In this document: positions 20,901-30,178 of the stretch, in pieces
Position numbering within the stretch: position 1 is the stretch's first letter
Layout: every line of letters starts with the position of its first letter
Translations under genes and position numbers: made by a program
The notes under the pieces: model-generated
Told to the model about the DNA's origin: nothing
The model's input: the letters and a program-made list of their open reading frames with translations, nothing else
The model's database searches: none
NCBI GenBank assembly: GCA_947311845.1
Contig: CAMZMU010000052.1
Coordinates: 139,205,733-139,269,732 of the forward strand
Reading direction: 5' to 3'
DNA from: Poa pratensis
Taxonomy: Eukaryota; Streptophyta; Magnoliopsida; Poales; Poaceae
Length of the DNA: 64,000 nt

Positions 20901-23900
20901 TCATCGGTACCATCACCTGATGTGAAAGCAATCGGCTTCGGCAGCTTAAGAGTCGGACACCTCATGGTTGGGTGGGCACAATTATCACAAATAAGATAGT
21001 AATGTTTAATCGGACAATCACCAGAAGCATGAGAACCATCGGAGCACTTCCAGCACTTAGTTGATTTCTTGGCCTTCCCGCTTGCCGCAGCTTTCCCCCC
21101 CCCCCCCCCCGGAAACAGCGGCATCATACTCCGAAACCTGTGGCAAGGAACCCTGTGTCTCCATCGTGGAAGGAGGCACCACGGAGCTCTGTCCCTGGTA
21201 CATCGTTGGCTGAACGAAAGCCGACGGCAGAGGTGACGGCTGCTGAAGCACTTGCTGCACCAAAGGTTGGTGCATATGTTGATAGGCTATTTGCCCAGGT
21301 TGCTGCTGCACTCTCTTCTTCTTCCTCCGAGGTTTGTTCACCATTTGCCCTGCCACTGGAGCCTTCGCATTGAACAGCGGTTGTTGCACAGTCGGGTTCA
21401 CAGGAGGTTGCGCCGGCCCCGGCATCGCCACAGACCCGATCACCGGCTGTCTTGATGGTTGCTGGAGCGGTTGAAGCGGGAACGGCAACGGAGGGCGGAG
21501 CTGAGCAAGCCCCGGAGGCGCCATCCCCTGGCCCAAAGCTCCTCCAGCCCCGGCGGCGTAGGTCGGGAACGGCGTGGGCGATGGCACCGGCGGGCGCACT
21601 GGCCCCATCCTGGGACCCCTCGGCTGCGGCGGCCTCTGTGGGAGACCAGCCATCTTCGGCCGCGCTGGAGAGGCCACAACGGAGGCGAAAGAACAGCGGA
21701 GCTTCAACGGGGACGGAGGTGGTGGCGTGAACTGGCGGCGGCGCAGAGGAGCGACAGGTTCGTACGTCAAGCCTCGCGTCGAAGATGACCTAGATCGATC
21801 CCGAAAGGTTGCGAGTCGACGGCCAAGATGCGACCATCCTTCTGAACGGCCCAGATTCGCCGCGTGGGGCCCACCTTGCATGACGAGCAAATTTTGAAAT
21901 CCAGTCCCGTGCTCCTGTGATCCCGTCGCGGTGATCGGATCGGCCGTCTCACCACCACCGGCGTCGCCGCAGCGGCAGCCGATCCCGGCGACGACGGCAC
22001 AGCCAAATCGTTCCCCAATCGAGCGGCGAAGGCGTTGTCGATGAAGCTCCCAATAACTGGCCTCGGCGAGACTCGGCGTGGCGGCAGAGGTCCCTGCCAT
22101 GATCCCACGGGAGGTGGAGAACGAGTGATCCTCTCCCTGGCCGACGATGACGCCTTGTCGGAGCGGCGCCGCTTCTCCACCACCTTGATATTCCTGCACA
22201 CATCAGCCACATTAGAAAGTAAACTCTCACCTACGGCCGACGACGAGCCATGCTCCCAGACACGGCTGGCCGGCGTCGGGAACCCCGCTTCGTTCCAGAA
22301 CTGCTGCACGATTTCCGCTTCCGACGCTGCGGAGTGGCGGCTGCTCTGAGAACATGATCCCGCCGGCGGCCCCTCGCCCACCACGTCCAACGCCGTCTGG
22401 ACGGCGACGTGATCTCCGTCGAGGCCGACGTCCCCCGCAGTACTCGCGTCAAGACCCCCAAGGCAGGAGAATCTAGATCCCGTAGACCCCCGCGTCCATG
22501 CGGGCGGCGCCGTGGTCCGGCGCCGGTGATCCATGCCGCGCTCAGATCGCGACGAACGCCCTCTTAAAATTGGGGGAGAATTTCACTTCCCTGGCCTCTG
22601 CACCAACTAGGGATGCACACAGCCTATTAGGCATGAGTACCAGAATTTTTATCTTGGTTAATAATCAAGCCTGGTCCTCAAGATAAATTGCATGAGTATC
22701 AGGAAGGCATGATCCTCAAGTATAAATAGGAACCTAAATTCGCGTCCCTGGGGAGTTGAACCTAGGTGTTGGGTTTGTACATCCACTCCCCCAACCAGTT
22801 GAGCTAAGAGTCTACCTTCAAAGAAGATGAGGTACACCATAACACTAAAGCAGTACTCTTTGGTTCTCATGTCTCTCGTTTTGCAACATCCAACACTCAT
22901 GTACTATGTGCTCTGCTCTGTCCAGCCTGCTATCGTCAAGTAGCTGTGAGGGGAGTTCGACTTCTTTAGGTATATACTTTCTGATACTATGTTATTAAAT
23001 TCCTTGTAAACATCTTGTACTCTGCGGTTAATTATAATCATGCTCAGTGTCAGGGTTATCATGTAAAGCAACAGCCTTGCTGGCAGATTTAATTGGTAAA
23101 CTTCTTTCCCCTGTGTCTTTCGTTGTTAACTTCCTACTTCCAGTTACAAGCTATATATATCTCCTAAAACTATTTCCGCTTTGTTTGTATAGTGTTCTCT
23201 TTCTTCTCTCCTAATGCATGGTCTATTCATATTGTACTTGTTTTAATATCCAGATCTTTCTGTGCGAGCTGGTATGGACGGAGTTGTCCAAGCTCAGCAT
23301 CCGTTTGAAATTTCCTGCAATAAAGGTAACTGTACATTTATTTATTTTTGTTCCAATGTATCACTAGTGAATAAGAGCCTGACCCCTAATTTGCAAACCA
23401 ACCCTATCCCAGCAGTCCCTAAATGCAAGCAAGAGTCATCAGCATCTTGTAACCACAGTGTCGTTGTCTCCGCCAAGTGCAAGCAAGTGTGCCATCCACC
23501 GGAGTACCCCTGTGTGTCGCGGCTTCGTCATCGCCGCCTCCTCGCCTTCCTCCGATGGCACACATCTCGCTCCACCTTCTATACGTACAACCTCACCTAA
23601 ATTTCCTCCGTTTCTTACTTGCTAAAATGTGTTCTGCCTGGTTCTGATTCTTCCTTTGCACGCACATTCAGGTTTGTCCATGAAACGAATGTATTTTTCA
23701 GCCTCAAGCACCTGCAGCACCTTGTTTTTATGGGCCAGTGGGATGGTGCCATCAAGTATGTCTCCCGCTTTGTGCCGTCTCTCGACATGCTTGGCGTCGA
23801 GGGTATTGTCTTCTTAAACTTCCTCCGGATGCACAAAGCCCTTCACTCCATTGCCGCCAGACCGCATGGAGCTCTGGTAGCGACGCAGTTGAAGCACAAC

Positions 23901-26900
23901 CTTAAGAAGATCCCCAACCCTGACCCCGGCACTGTGAGGCTCACCAGAGTGCTCCTGACCATGCTCGCTACGAGCGTCTTCGGTGATTGATTCTTATCTA
24001 CCTGATCAATTGTCATGATTCTGCATACATTGTAGCATTGTTTCCAGGTTTTGAACATGTCGTTCTGTTATGCAGGGCCTCCGTCGACTGGTCTTGCGTG
24101 AGGTCCAAGGCTGCAGAGATTGTCAAGGATGTGATCACCAAGACTCCCGAGTTCAGTGACCTGCTGCGGTTGCCCAACTGCCAATACAAGCCACACAACG
24201 TCCTCCCCATCGGATCCTGGTATGCTAAGTCCTTTTACCTAATTCCTCACTCATGTTCTGAATCTGATCGTTCTAGTCACTCGTTACTCTGTCAAGTGTC
24301 TGGCTGATTTCAGTTTTAGTGGTAATTGATGCGACTTGTAGATTGTGTCTGTAATCTTCTCTAGTTCTCACCAGAGGCATCACATGAAGAAAAGAGGACG
24401 GACTCCAGCTTCCGATATTGCCAAGTTCTACCTTCAGAAGAAAAGGAGGTACACTATAACTTGTTGAGAGCTAAATGATTTAGCTCCCTTCTCAATAAGG
24501 TTGTGCTTCATACACATTGACACATATGCATATATGAAAGGCACATATATGCTCTATATATCATACATATGTTTGAGGGTACATCTTGACTTACAAGCTC
24601 ACAAGTTTTCTCAACTTATATGGTACTATGGGAGAGGTGGTACCCCTATTTATACTTGTACATGACCCTTAAGATTGTTGCCATGTGGCACAATCCAAAC
24701 CCTACACCATACTTTTAGAATACTCTACAAACTCTAGATATTTTATACCACTAAATGTCTTACTCTAGAACAACGCTGTAATACTTTATGATTAATCTAG
24801 AAACTTCATACATATAGATATGACAAGAAATCTTGTCATATCAACTAAGATCCTCTCATCCAAATCACCTGGACCATGCGCTTTATCTTTTGACGGCCTC
24901 GCACCGCCTCTTGTTTGGCAACGGCATCAACTAAGATCCTCTCATCCAAATCACATGGACCATGTGCTTTATCTTGTGACGGCCTCGCACCGCCTCTTGT
25001 TTGGCAACGGCATCACACCGTGCTTGTCAGCCTAACACTGACTCCATATGCGATGGCATCACACGACCGATTCGGTTTCACACCGAGCTTCCATGCACAT
25101 GTGCCATCACACCACAGTCGTCGGCCTCACACCGACTCTTCTACTTGACGATGGCATCACACTAGCGTCGTTGGCTTCACACCAACCTTTCCATAGACTA
25201 TGGCATCACACCATAGTGGTCGGCCTCCCACCGATGCTTTATCACACCACTGCCATCACGCGCAGCGGCATCGCACCACTGCCGCCTCGTAACGGCATCA
25301 CGCCGTTGTCTTCTCTTGGCAGCATCACACCGCCTTCTCCTCATAACAGCATCATGCTACCAGCAGCTAGCGGCATCGCACCGCCAACAACCTACACCTC
25401 ACATTGTCGTCCTTCACACCGCATGGAGTCCATCACACGCGCTCTCAGATCTTGAGACTCTGATACCAATTGTTGGGAGCTAAATCACTTAGCTCCCTTC
25501 TAATAGGTTATGCTTCACACACACTAACACATGCATATATGAAAGGCACATATATGCTCTATATATCATACATATGCTTGAGACTACATCTTGGCTTACA
25601 AGCTCACAAGTTTTCTCAACTTATATGGTACTATGGGAGAGGTGGTACCCCTATTTATACTTGTACATGACCCTTAAGATTGTTGCCATGTGGCACAATT
25701 CAAACCCTACACCATACTTCTAGAATATTCTACAAACTCTAGATATTTTATACCACTAAATGTCTTACTCTAGAACATTCCTAATTCCAGAGTTTTCCTA
25801 CATACCCTGTAATACTTTATGATTAATCTAGAAACTTCATGCATATAGATATGACAAGATTACTTCTAACATAACTAAAGCATTGTTTGGTTCGCTGTGT
25901 GTACTTTTTAACATTGAGACACTGAATCTCTGCTTTATCTAGCCTGCCATCTTCAAGTCACCGTGAGGGGAATTCTGTAGGTATGTTGCTCCACAATATG
26001 TTATTATCTTCCTTACAAACGTTCTTGTTGTAAACAATTGATCAACACATATAAACAAGTGATCAACGCATATTTCTAATTATAATCATCTTCTCAGTGT
26101 CAGGATTATGTGAGCAATCAACCTGGCTGGCGGATATTTTTGGTGAACTTTTTCCCTTGTCTCTTCCAATTTTTACTTTCAGCTACAAGCTATCTTAACT
26201 AGTATATTTACTACGTATGTGTTTGTGTAGTTCTCTTTTCTTTCTCCTAAGCGTATATTCATAGTGGCTTGAAAATTTAAATTTCCAGTTCAGTCTGTGG
26301 AAGCTGGTTTATGCAGAGTGGTCCCACAGGGGCACTCATTTGAAGATTCCCGCAAAGAAGGTAACATCAAATTTATTTATTCATTTTTTGCTCCAACATG
26401 TAATCAATTTCCCATTGTGTTTCACTTCTGCATAGGGTTTTCTTAAATGGCTTGTGACGATTCCTCCCCTTTTAATTTTAGTCTCACATCCTTTTTTTGA
26501 GGGAGTCAATTATAACTCATTTATAAGTTGTTGTTTTGTGCTCAGTTTGGCTTTGTTGCTAATAATATTGTTGCTCAGGTCATCCTTTGTTACAAGTCAC
26601 AGTCATTTCCTTCTCATTTGTTCTTAATCCTGTTTTGTCATTGCGCTAGTATCATCTTGTCAGCTGGAATGATCATCGGTAAATAGTTTCAGTTAAGCTC
26701 CCTGATGATCTCTTAGAAGTAAGAACTATTGCTTGGTTGCTATGGCCAAGATTCTAATCATGGATATTATTCTTAATAATTCAGTTGGCAAATCACCCTA
26801 TATATCAACAAGTGATTAATATGTATCTTCATAGGCATGATACTGACAACTATTCATATATCTTACAGCGAATAGCCTAATGCATGCATTAAATATTTTG

Positions 26901-27449
26901 CCTGTGTTTGTGTACATTCTGCTGGATACATAAGCAACTAAATACTAATTAAACTTCAAGCTGACTGTAGATAAGGAAAGATTCTTAGGTCACCTACTCA
27001 TCCTAAGGAAGATATACACGTACCGAGAGTTCACTTTATATTTCTCGCACTAACTTTTCAGCATATTCTCTTGTTTTGGTATACACAAGAGAGCCTTTCT
27101 TTGTGAGAATGTCTTGCATACCACTCTATTTTATATTACATATTGTGTTTTTAATAATACTAACATTATTATTACAGTCGTAGATGCGCAGCAGATTGAA
27201 GAACGGCAAGATAGCCCGCTCGTGAAGAGTATCAAAGAAGCGCAAGCCCGTATTCAGAGTGTTTACGAGAAGACGATCATCAGTGACAATGACCGCAGTG
27301 AAGCCAAAAGAGAGTTACTTGATGCCTATAATATCCTTAACCAGTGCGTTCTCATGGCTAAAACTGGTGGCAGATCAATCATCAACAGAGCTCCTGATGC
27401 CCTCCCTTCCCATAACAGTGCAGATCTTACTTCACTCAGGACCATCTAG
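14171..27449 (+). CDS. two-module LisH-CTLH protein, TOPLESS N-terminus-like, spliced, probably broken
   Basis: Exons deduced from splice sites: 14171-14310, 14406-14720, 14804-14950 (module 1), a truncated exon ending at 22831, 22926-22969, 23254-23325, then 23368-23584, 23672-23982, 24076-24219, 24365-24448, 25943-25980, 26289-26360 (module 2) and 27178-27449. Reading phase is kept across almost every junction. Each module starts with a LisH-like helix pair (LLAYLSTHGFNSTF, residues 32-46 in module 1) and then VFFSVAHLQRLVRLGQWGEA, which matches the LisH-CTLH layout of TOPLESS-type co-repressors; no WD40 repeats follow. An RKRKR stretch at residues 11-15 suggests nuclear location. The last exon is a helical QQIEERQDSPLVKSIKEAQ segment. 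Two lesions: an exon of module 1 is truncated by a SINE/LINE insertion, and the junction 23982/24076 is one base out of phase. Expression is unknown. Confidence 0.6.
15284..18853 (-). pseudogene. LINE ORF2 (AP-like endonuclease, reverse transcriptase, zf-RVT), frameshifted
   Basis: Starts at an ATG near 18853, abutting the end of ORF1. Landmarks on the minus strand: endonuclease ASGGILLGVK-like region near 18640; endonuclease SDHAPI at 18195-18178; reverse transcriptase KKGLRQGDPLSPILFN near 16970-16910; catalytic YADD at 16803-16792; PIKYLGIPIHYR near 16600; QGDSEKRKYRLAKW near 16350; and the zinc-binding zf-RVT segment with KCVFCHH and HLFFQC near 15640-15590. It ends ...YRDLFSEVTS at 15284. 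Several frameshifts separate the segments. Gene order and motifs are those of plant L1-clade LINEs. Confidence 0.9.
18851..22534 (-). pseudogene. LINE ORF1 (DUF4283-like and CCHC zinc knuckle), frameshifted
   Basis: Read on the minus strand from MDHRRRTTAPPAW at 22534. Segments in order: a Pro/Arg-rich region with KVGPTRRIWAVQKDGRIL; a frame change near 21770; a Pro/Gln-rich linker; a C run (21095-21110 on plus) that shifts the frame again; a CCHC knuckle CWKCSDGSHASGDC (codons within 21014-21056); a DUF4283-type core with VWVHVQGVPYPLRHF; and a C-terminal ADGSTPTDEDSLKKAMRRKA segment near 19300. It ends with a Ser/Lys-rich tail at 18851. ORF1 proteins coat LINE RNA. At least four frame changes make it non-functional. 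Confidence 0.85.
22561..22815 (-). mobile_element. tRNA-derived SINE with LINE-like 3' tail
   Basis: On the minus strand the head contains a polymerase III A box (TAGCTCAACTGGTTGGG, 22805-22789) and a B box (GGTTCAACTCC, near 22764-22754) at tRNA-like spacing, followed by an unrelated body. The tail at 22624-22593 carries GGCTGTGTGCA, TAGTTGGTGCAGAGGCC, closely matching the tail of the LINE at 15127-15098. The SINE head abuts the remaining part of a module 1 exon of the LisH gene and its tail abuts the LINE head. Confidence 0.7.
22813..23325 (+). CDS. LisH gene, linker exons after module 1
   Basis: Three pieces. The 3' end of an exon (to 22831) matches the module 2 exon ending FYLQKKR. Exon 22926-22969 reads SLLSSSSCEGSSTSL. 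Exon 23254-23325 (72 nt) reads DLSVRAGMDGVVQAQHPFE. The last two have counterparts in module 2 at 25943-25980 and 26289-26360 (also 72 nt), and all split codons match in phase. The 5' part of the first exon has been lost next to the SINE. Confidence 0.55.
23368..24448 (+). CDS. module 2 of the LisH-CTLH gene (four exons)
   Basis: Exons 23368-23584, 23672-23982, 24076-24219 and 24365-24448. The first reads ...HPPEYPCVSRLRHRRLLAFL. The second reads TFVHETNVFFSLKHLQHLV and GQWDGAIKYVSRF. The third reads ASVDWSCVRSKAAEIVKDV and KPHNVLPIGS. The fourth is a basic HHMKKRGRTPASDIAKFYL exon. Residue by residue it parallels module 1. The junction 23982/24076 needs one more base at the donor side to stay in frame (module 1 has ...CTCAG|GTGAGT, here ...TTCG|GTGATT), so module 2 looks frameshifted there unless splicing differs. 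Confidence 0.6.
24462..24841 (-). repeat. LTR of the small retrotransposon (left; 3' LTR on minus strand)
   Basis: Matches the right LTR over about 370 bp, lacking a roughly 24-bp segment. Its inner end is degenerate: a palindrome GATATGACAAG..CTTGTCATATC replaces the expected ATTACTTCTAACA. Confidence 0.85.
25471..25871 (-). repeat. LTR of the small retrotransposon (right; 5' LTR on minus strand)
   Basis: Complete copy with TG...CA ends, adjacent to the Met-tRNA-type primer site at 25470-25456 and to the TAACT target duplication. Confidence 0.9.
25943..26360 (+). CDS. LisH gene, linker exons after module 2
   Basis: Exon 25943-25980 (LPSSSHREGNSV) and exon 26289-26360 (QSVEAGLCRVVPQGHSFED). 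They are the counterparts of 22926-22969 and 23254-23325, with the same splice phases. The intron between them also aligns with the module 1 intron. Confidence 0.55.
26361..27177. other. last intron of the LisH gene
   Basis: T-rich intron with donor GTAACATC at 26361 and acceptor TTATTACAG ending at 27177. No insertion or internal gene seen. Confidence 0.5.
27178..27449 (+). CDS. terminal exon of the LisH gene
   Basis: Follows TTATTACAG and reads VDAQQIEERQDSPLVKSIKE through AYNILNQCVLMAKTGGRSI to a TAG at 27447-27449. The split codon joins in phase to exon 26289-26360. The third frame stays open beyond this stop (TQDHLEHDTDVFTPGG, ENYLGGTRYEMLPNI) and resumes beyond the MITE as QDSANL-stop, so the original C-terminus may have been longer and lost to a 1-bp indel near 27430. 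Confidence 0.6.
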
Positions 27450-27555
27450 AACATGACACCGACGTGTTTACTCCAGGTGGACTCTTGGATGAGGCCTATG
27501 CATATTCTCAGGAGAACTACCTTGGTGGAACCAGATACGAGATGTTGCCCAATAT

Positions 27556-27719
27556 TAGGCATGCAGACGGACAGTCCGGCAGGACGTGGCGGACGTCCGC
27601 CAGAGACACTTTATGCTAATCCGTTTAAACGAATCTTGTTTAGCCAACCGTATAATCACCGGATGGGCAGACGTGGCGGACGAAAATTTCGTTCGGACGG
27701 ACGTCCGCCTGCATGCCTA
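27556..27719. mobile_element. MITE, 164 bp, Mutator- or hAT-type target duplication
   Basis: Terminal inverted repeats TAGGCATGCAG.CGGAC, about 20 bp, at both ends. Flanked by CCCAATAT(T) at 27548-27556 and 27720-27728, a perfect 8-9 bp target duplication. Non-coding. Confidence 0.85.
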
Positions 27720-27819
27720 CCCAATATTCAAGACAGTGCAAATCTCTAGATCCCATATTCTGGAGACGCATCCGTTGCCGTGTTTCCAGATCATCCAAGG
27801 GACCAACAACGTGATGGAG

Positions 27820-28022
27820 GCGAGTTATTTTCTCATTGGCTTGGATATATTTGATCTTGAGGATCATGACGACATGCATATGGTTCAAGTAATTGTTTAT
27901 TACTCTAACGATAGGCATAGATATATTCGACACGAAGTAAATACACATGAAGAAACATGCTGATACTAAAAACGTGAAATTTGTGTGCCATGGAAATAGT
28001 AATAATAGAGTGCTTTATCAAA
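27820..28022. repeat. dispersed repeat, split by a Helitron
   Basis: Similar to 9115-9260. The similarity continues after the Helitron at 29702-29770 (AAAG.TG...CGGGGATCACAA), so the Helitron sits inside the repeat. Confidence 0.55.
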
Positions 28023-29701
28023 TCTCTACTATATAATATAACTAACGGTGTCCGGTACGTCGTGGTCGTTTTACGTTTTAGCCCCTCTCGAATTTGGAAT
28101 TCAACCCGGAGTCCCGTAAACAAACTGTGCTTTGCAGTTCACCTATCCAATTCCCCAGACCACCGCGGCCGCCGCCGGCATAGAGCTCCACGCTGCCTTA
28201 AGTTCCTCCACGTGTAGCCCCAAACTCCGGCCGCCACCACGAGGAGGGGATGTGCCGGACGATCCACAGGAGGCTTCAACGGCATCGGGGCGCCACCGCT
28301 TGGGGCCGGCTGCCGTGACTTAAGGGGCCACCGGGAGTGAGCTCCGGGTCGCGCCAGCCAAGGGACCACCGGGAGGGGGCAGGCGCAGGACGTCGCCGCC
28401 GCCTCATGGGCGGCTGCTATGGAACGCCGCTCACTGGCTGCCGTCGAAACTCCTGGTCTTGAGCACGCACGCCCAAATACTGCTGCCCCTGTTCTTGACT
28501 CCTCTTTATGTTTCAGATTGGTGATGGCGGCAACAGAGACGGGGGCGTCATGCGGGACGCCAATTGGGGGCGTGCGCTCTTGCGGCGGGCGATTCTTGCC
28601 CAGCATTTTCGTGATGACATTGCCATGTTCGCCTTCAAGGTATCCCCGCAGGCTGACAAGGCGTTCATGCATGACGAGGCCATTGAGTATCTGAAGCAGC
28701 TGCAGCTCCAAGTGCAGGTCCGCAACGCAGATGCATGCCTGAATGATGTAGATATTAACTTGCTAATGCATTTAGTTTCATTGACCCAAACTGCAAACAT
28801 TAACATCAGAGTTGTATTGGTAGTATCTGGCCTTACGGATTCTTAATCTAATCGATAGTGAAGTAATGCTGTAAGATTTTCCAGATAGCAGAGCAGTGCC
28901 TACTATCTGTTCCGTTGACTGTTTTTGGCCACATCCTTTTTTAGTGGGTTTTGCCACATCCCGACTGTTGATTTTCCTTGGATTCCATTTATACTACTAA
29001 ACAAAATGCTGATATGTAGGGCTAAGGGATACGTCTATGTGCAATTGACAAGCTCACCAACAGGTTCGTGAGTTTAAACCGTCTAGCTCGAGGCGGGCAT
29101 TGGTTGCTGGGTCTCATTTTCTCATTGTAATGATGCACTCGCGCTTGTGAACTTTAGGCGAATGAATGAATGGTGTGTTTGAAATGGTCATCTAATGCAG
29201 TTGCCCTAAAGGCTGAATTATGTCAAATCCAGTTACATCTCACAGTTAGCTCTTTAGAGTTCACACACAATGCCATGTTCGACTTCTCTTTGGCTGAAAT
29301 GTGGGTGATTACACTTTTCCAGCATTAATACATTTGAGTGTGGCTTTTAAAAGCAGAGTTGTTCCTACAGGCATTAGTGGTTATGATATCATACTTCACT
29401 AGAAACCTGAAAACGTTCCTCCATGTTGAATATAGTTAGGATATGGGTAGCCGTAAAAGTTTACATCACATGGCTGTATATATGATGTGCCGAAGAAACA
29501 AAAAATGGTACAAGCAAACTTATTTCATGCTTGGTACCTTTCGAAGAGGATCAGTCCAGCATGGTGTCCCATGTGTCCAGTTTTACAAAACACATGGGAT
29601 TATGTGGATCTTTGTTCGTCTTCCAAAAATTGTGGGGTATGTATACTTCTTAAAATAATGTTCAAGAAAAATCAACCCGTAGCAACGCACGGGTATGTCT
29701 A
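28023..29701 (+). mobile_element. Helitron, non-autonomous, with captured gene fragment
   Basis: The 5' end TCTCTACTATATAATATAA follows an A, and the 3' end has the hairpin ACCCGTAGCAACGCACGGGT followed by ATGTCTAA, fitting Helitron TC...CTRR ends. The base after CTAA is G, not the usual T. The surrounding repeat has an uninterrupted relative at 9115-9350, which supports both ends. No Rep/helicase gene. It contains GC-rich exon-like DNA, including a captured bHLH piece. Confidence 0.8.
28514..28717 (+). pseudogene. captured chimeric exon with PIF-type bHLH helix fragment
   Basis: Inside the Helitron. An acceptor-like TGTTTCAG is followed by an open frame. Its last 22 codons (28652-28717, ADKAFMHDEAIEYLKQLQLQ...) match helix 2 of PIF/UNE10-type bHLH factors (usual form DKASMLDEAIEYLK), a segment that forms a single 66-nt exon in those genes as I recall. 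It ends exactly at a GT. Just before it lies AAG|GTATCCCCGCAG, a 12-bp remnant that looks like a collapsed intron. The upstream part (GRALLRRAILAQHFRDDIAM) is only weakly bHLH-like and may come from another source. Confidence 0.55.
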
Positions 29702-29929
29702 AGGAGGTTTATAAAAGATGGTAACCGGGGATCACAACATTGTGAATTGAAGACACGTGATATGCTTCGGACGCCAAGCGGAACAACACCATATCTTGCG
29801 CTTAGCCTCGGTGTGTAAAACCAAAAGTATTGGGCGACTAAGCTGATAAATAGTTGTCCAATGATTAAATGGATCTCAAGATCCTCACCCAAGAGCTGAT
29901 AAATATTTCGAGTGTCATGTTGTTTTCTA
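29702..29929. other. intergenic after the Helitron
   Basis: First part is the continuation of the dispersed repeat. No gene seen. Confidence 0.4.
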
Positions 29930-30178
29930 GAGCTTGCCAGATTTAAACTTTAATTGTTGTATTAACTATATTTTTTGTACGTAAAATTATTATTGAACTA
30001 AAGTGTACTTTAGAATTATTGTGCAATACAGTTGTATCTAATTTACGTAGCACTATGAAGTTAAAATAGTAAAATAAATGAATGAAAAGGACCCGTAGCT
30101 AAGAATTAACGAGAAGTCTTGAGAGGTGGAAGAAGCCAGTGAGAATTTGGGACATATCAGGGTGTAGTACTGTAGAAA

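Larger units (their letters stand above)
15045..22560 (-). mobile_element. LINE (L1/RIL-type non-LTR retrotransposon), near full length, dead
   Basis: Minus-strand element in an intron of the LisH gene. The 3' end is at 15045 with a short A run (T run 15045-15051 on plus); the 5' end is near 22560, just upstream of the ORF1 ATG at 22534. It encodes a gag-like ORF1 and an endonuclease/reverse transcriptase ORF2, both with frameshifts. The flanking target duplication is not clean; TTTTATTGAGG beyond the tail and TTTTAAGAGG before the head are similar but not identical. Its 3' tail shares about 30 bp with the adjacent SINE. Confidence 0.9.
24462..25871 (-). mobile_element. small LTR retrotransposon without coding capacity (TRIM/LARD-like)
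   Basis: Direct repeats of about 380 and 401 bp (24462-24841 and 25471-25871) start TGTTG.GAGC; the right copy ends CTTCTAACA. A perfect 5-bp target duplication TAACT lies at 24457-24461 and 25872-25876. Next to the right LTR the minus strand reads GGTATCAGAGTC, a primer-binding site matching initiator Met-tRNA, so the element reads on the minus strand. The 630-bp interior has no gag or pol and is rich in GGCATCACACCG-like strings. The matching intron after module 1 (near 22833-22855, ATAACACTAAAGCA) has no insertion. Confidence 0.9.

Noticed and set aside
15036..22620. Clean target duplication for the LINE
   Set aside because: TTTTATTGAGG and TTTTAAGAGG are similar but need an indel, and the head side belongs to the SINE tail, so it was not claimed.
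24850..25440. CRISPR-like array of GGCATCACACCG strings
   Set aside because: Spacing and repeats are irregular and the array lies between LTRs of a plant retroelement.
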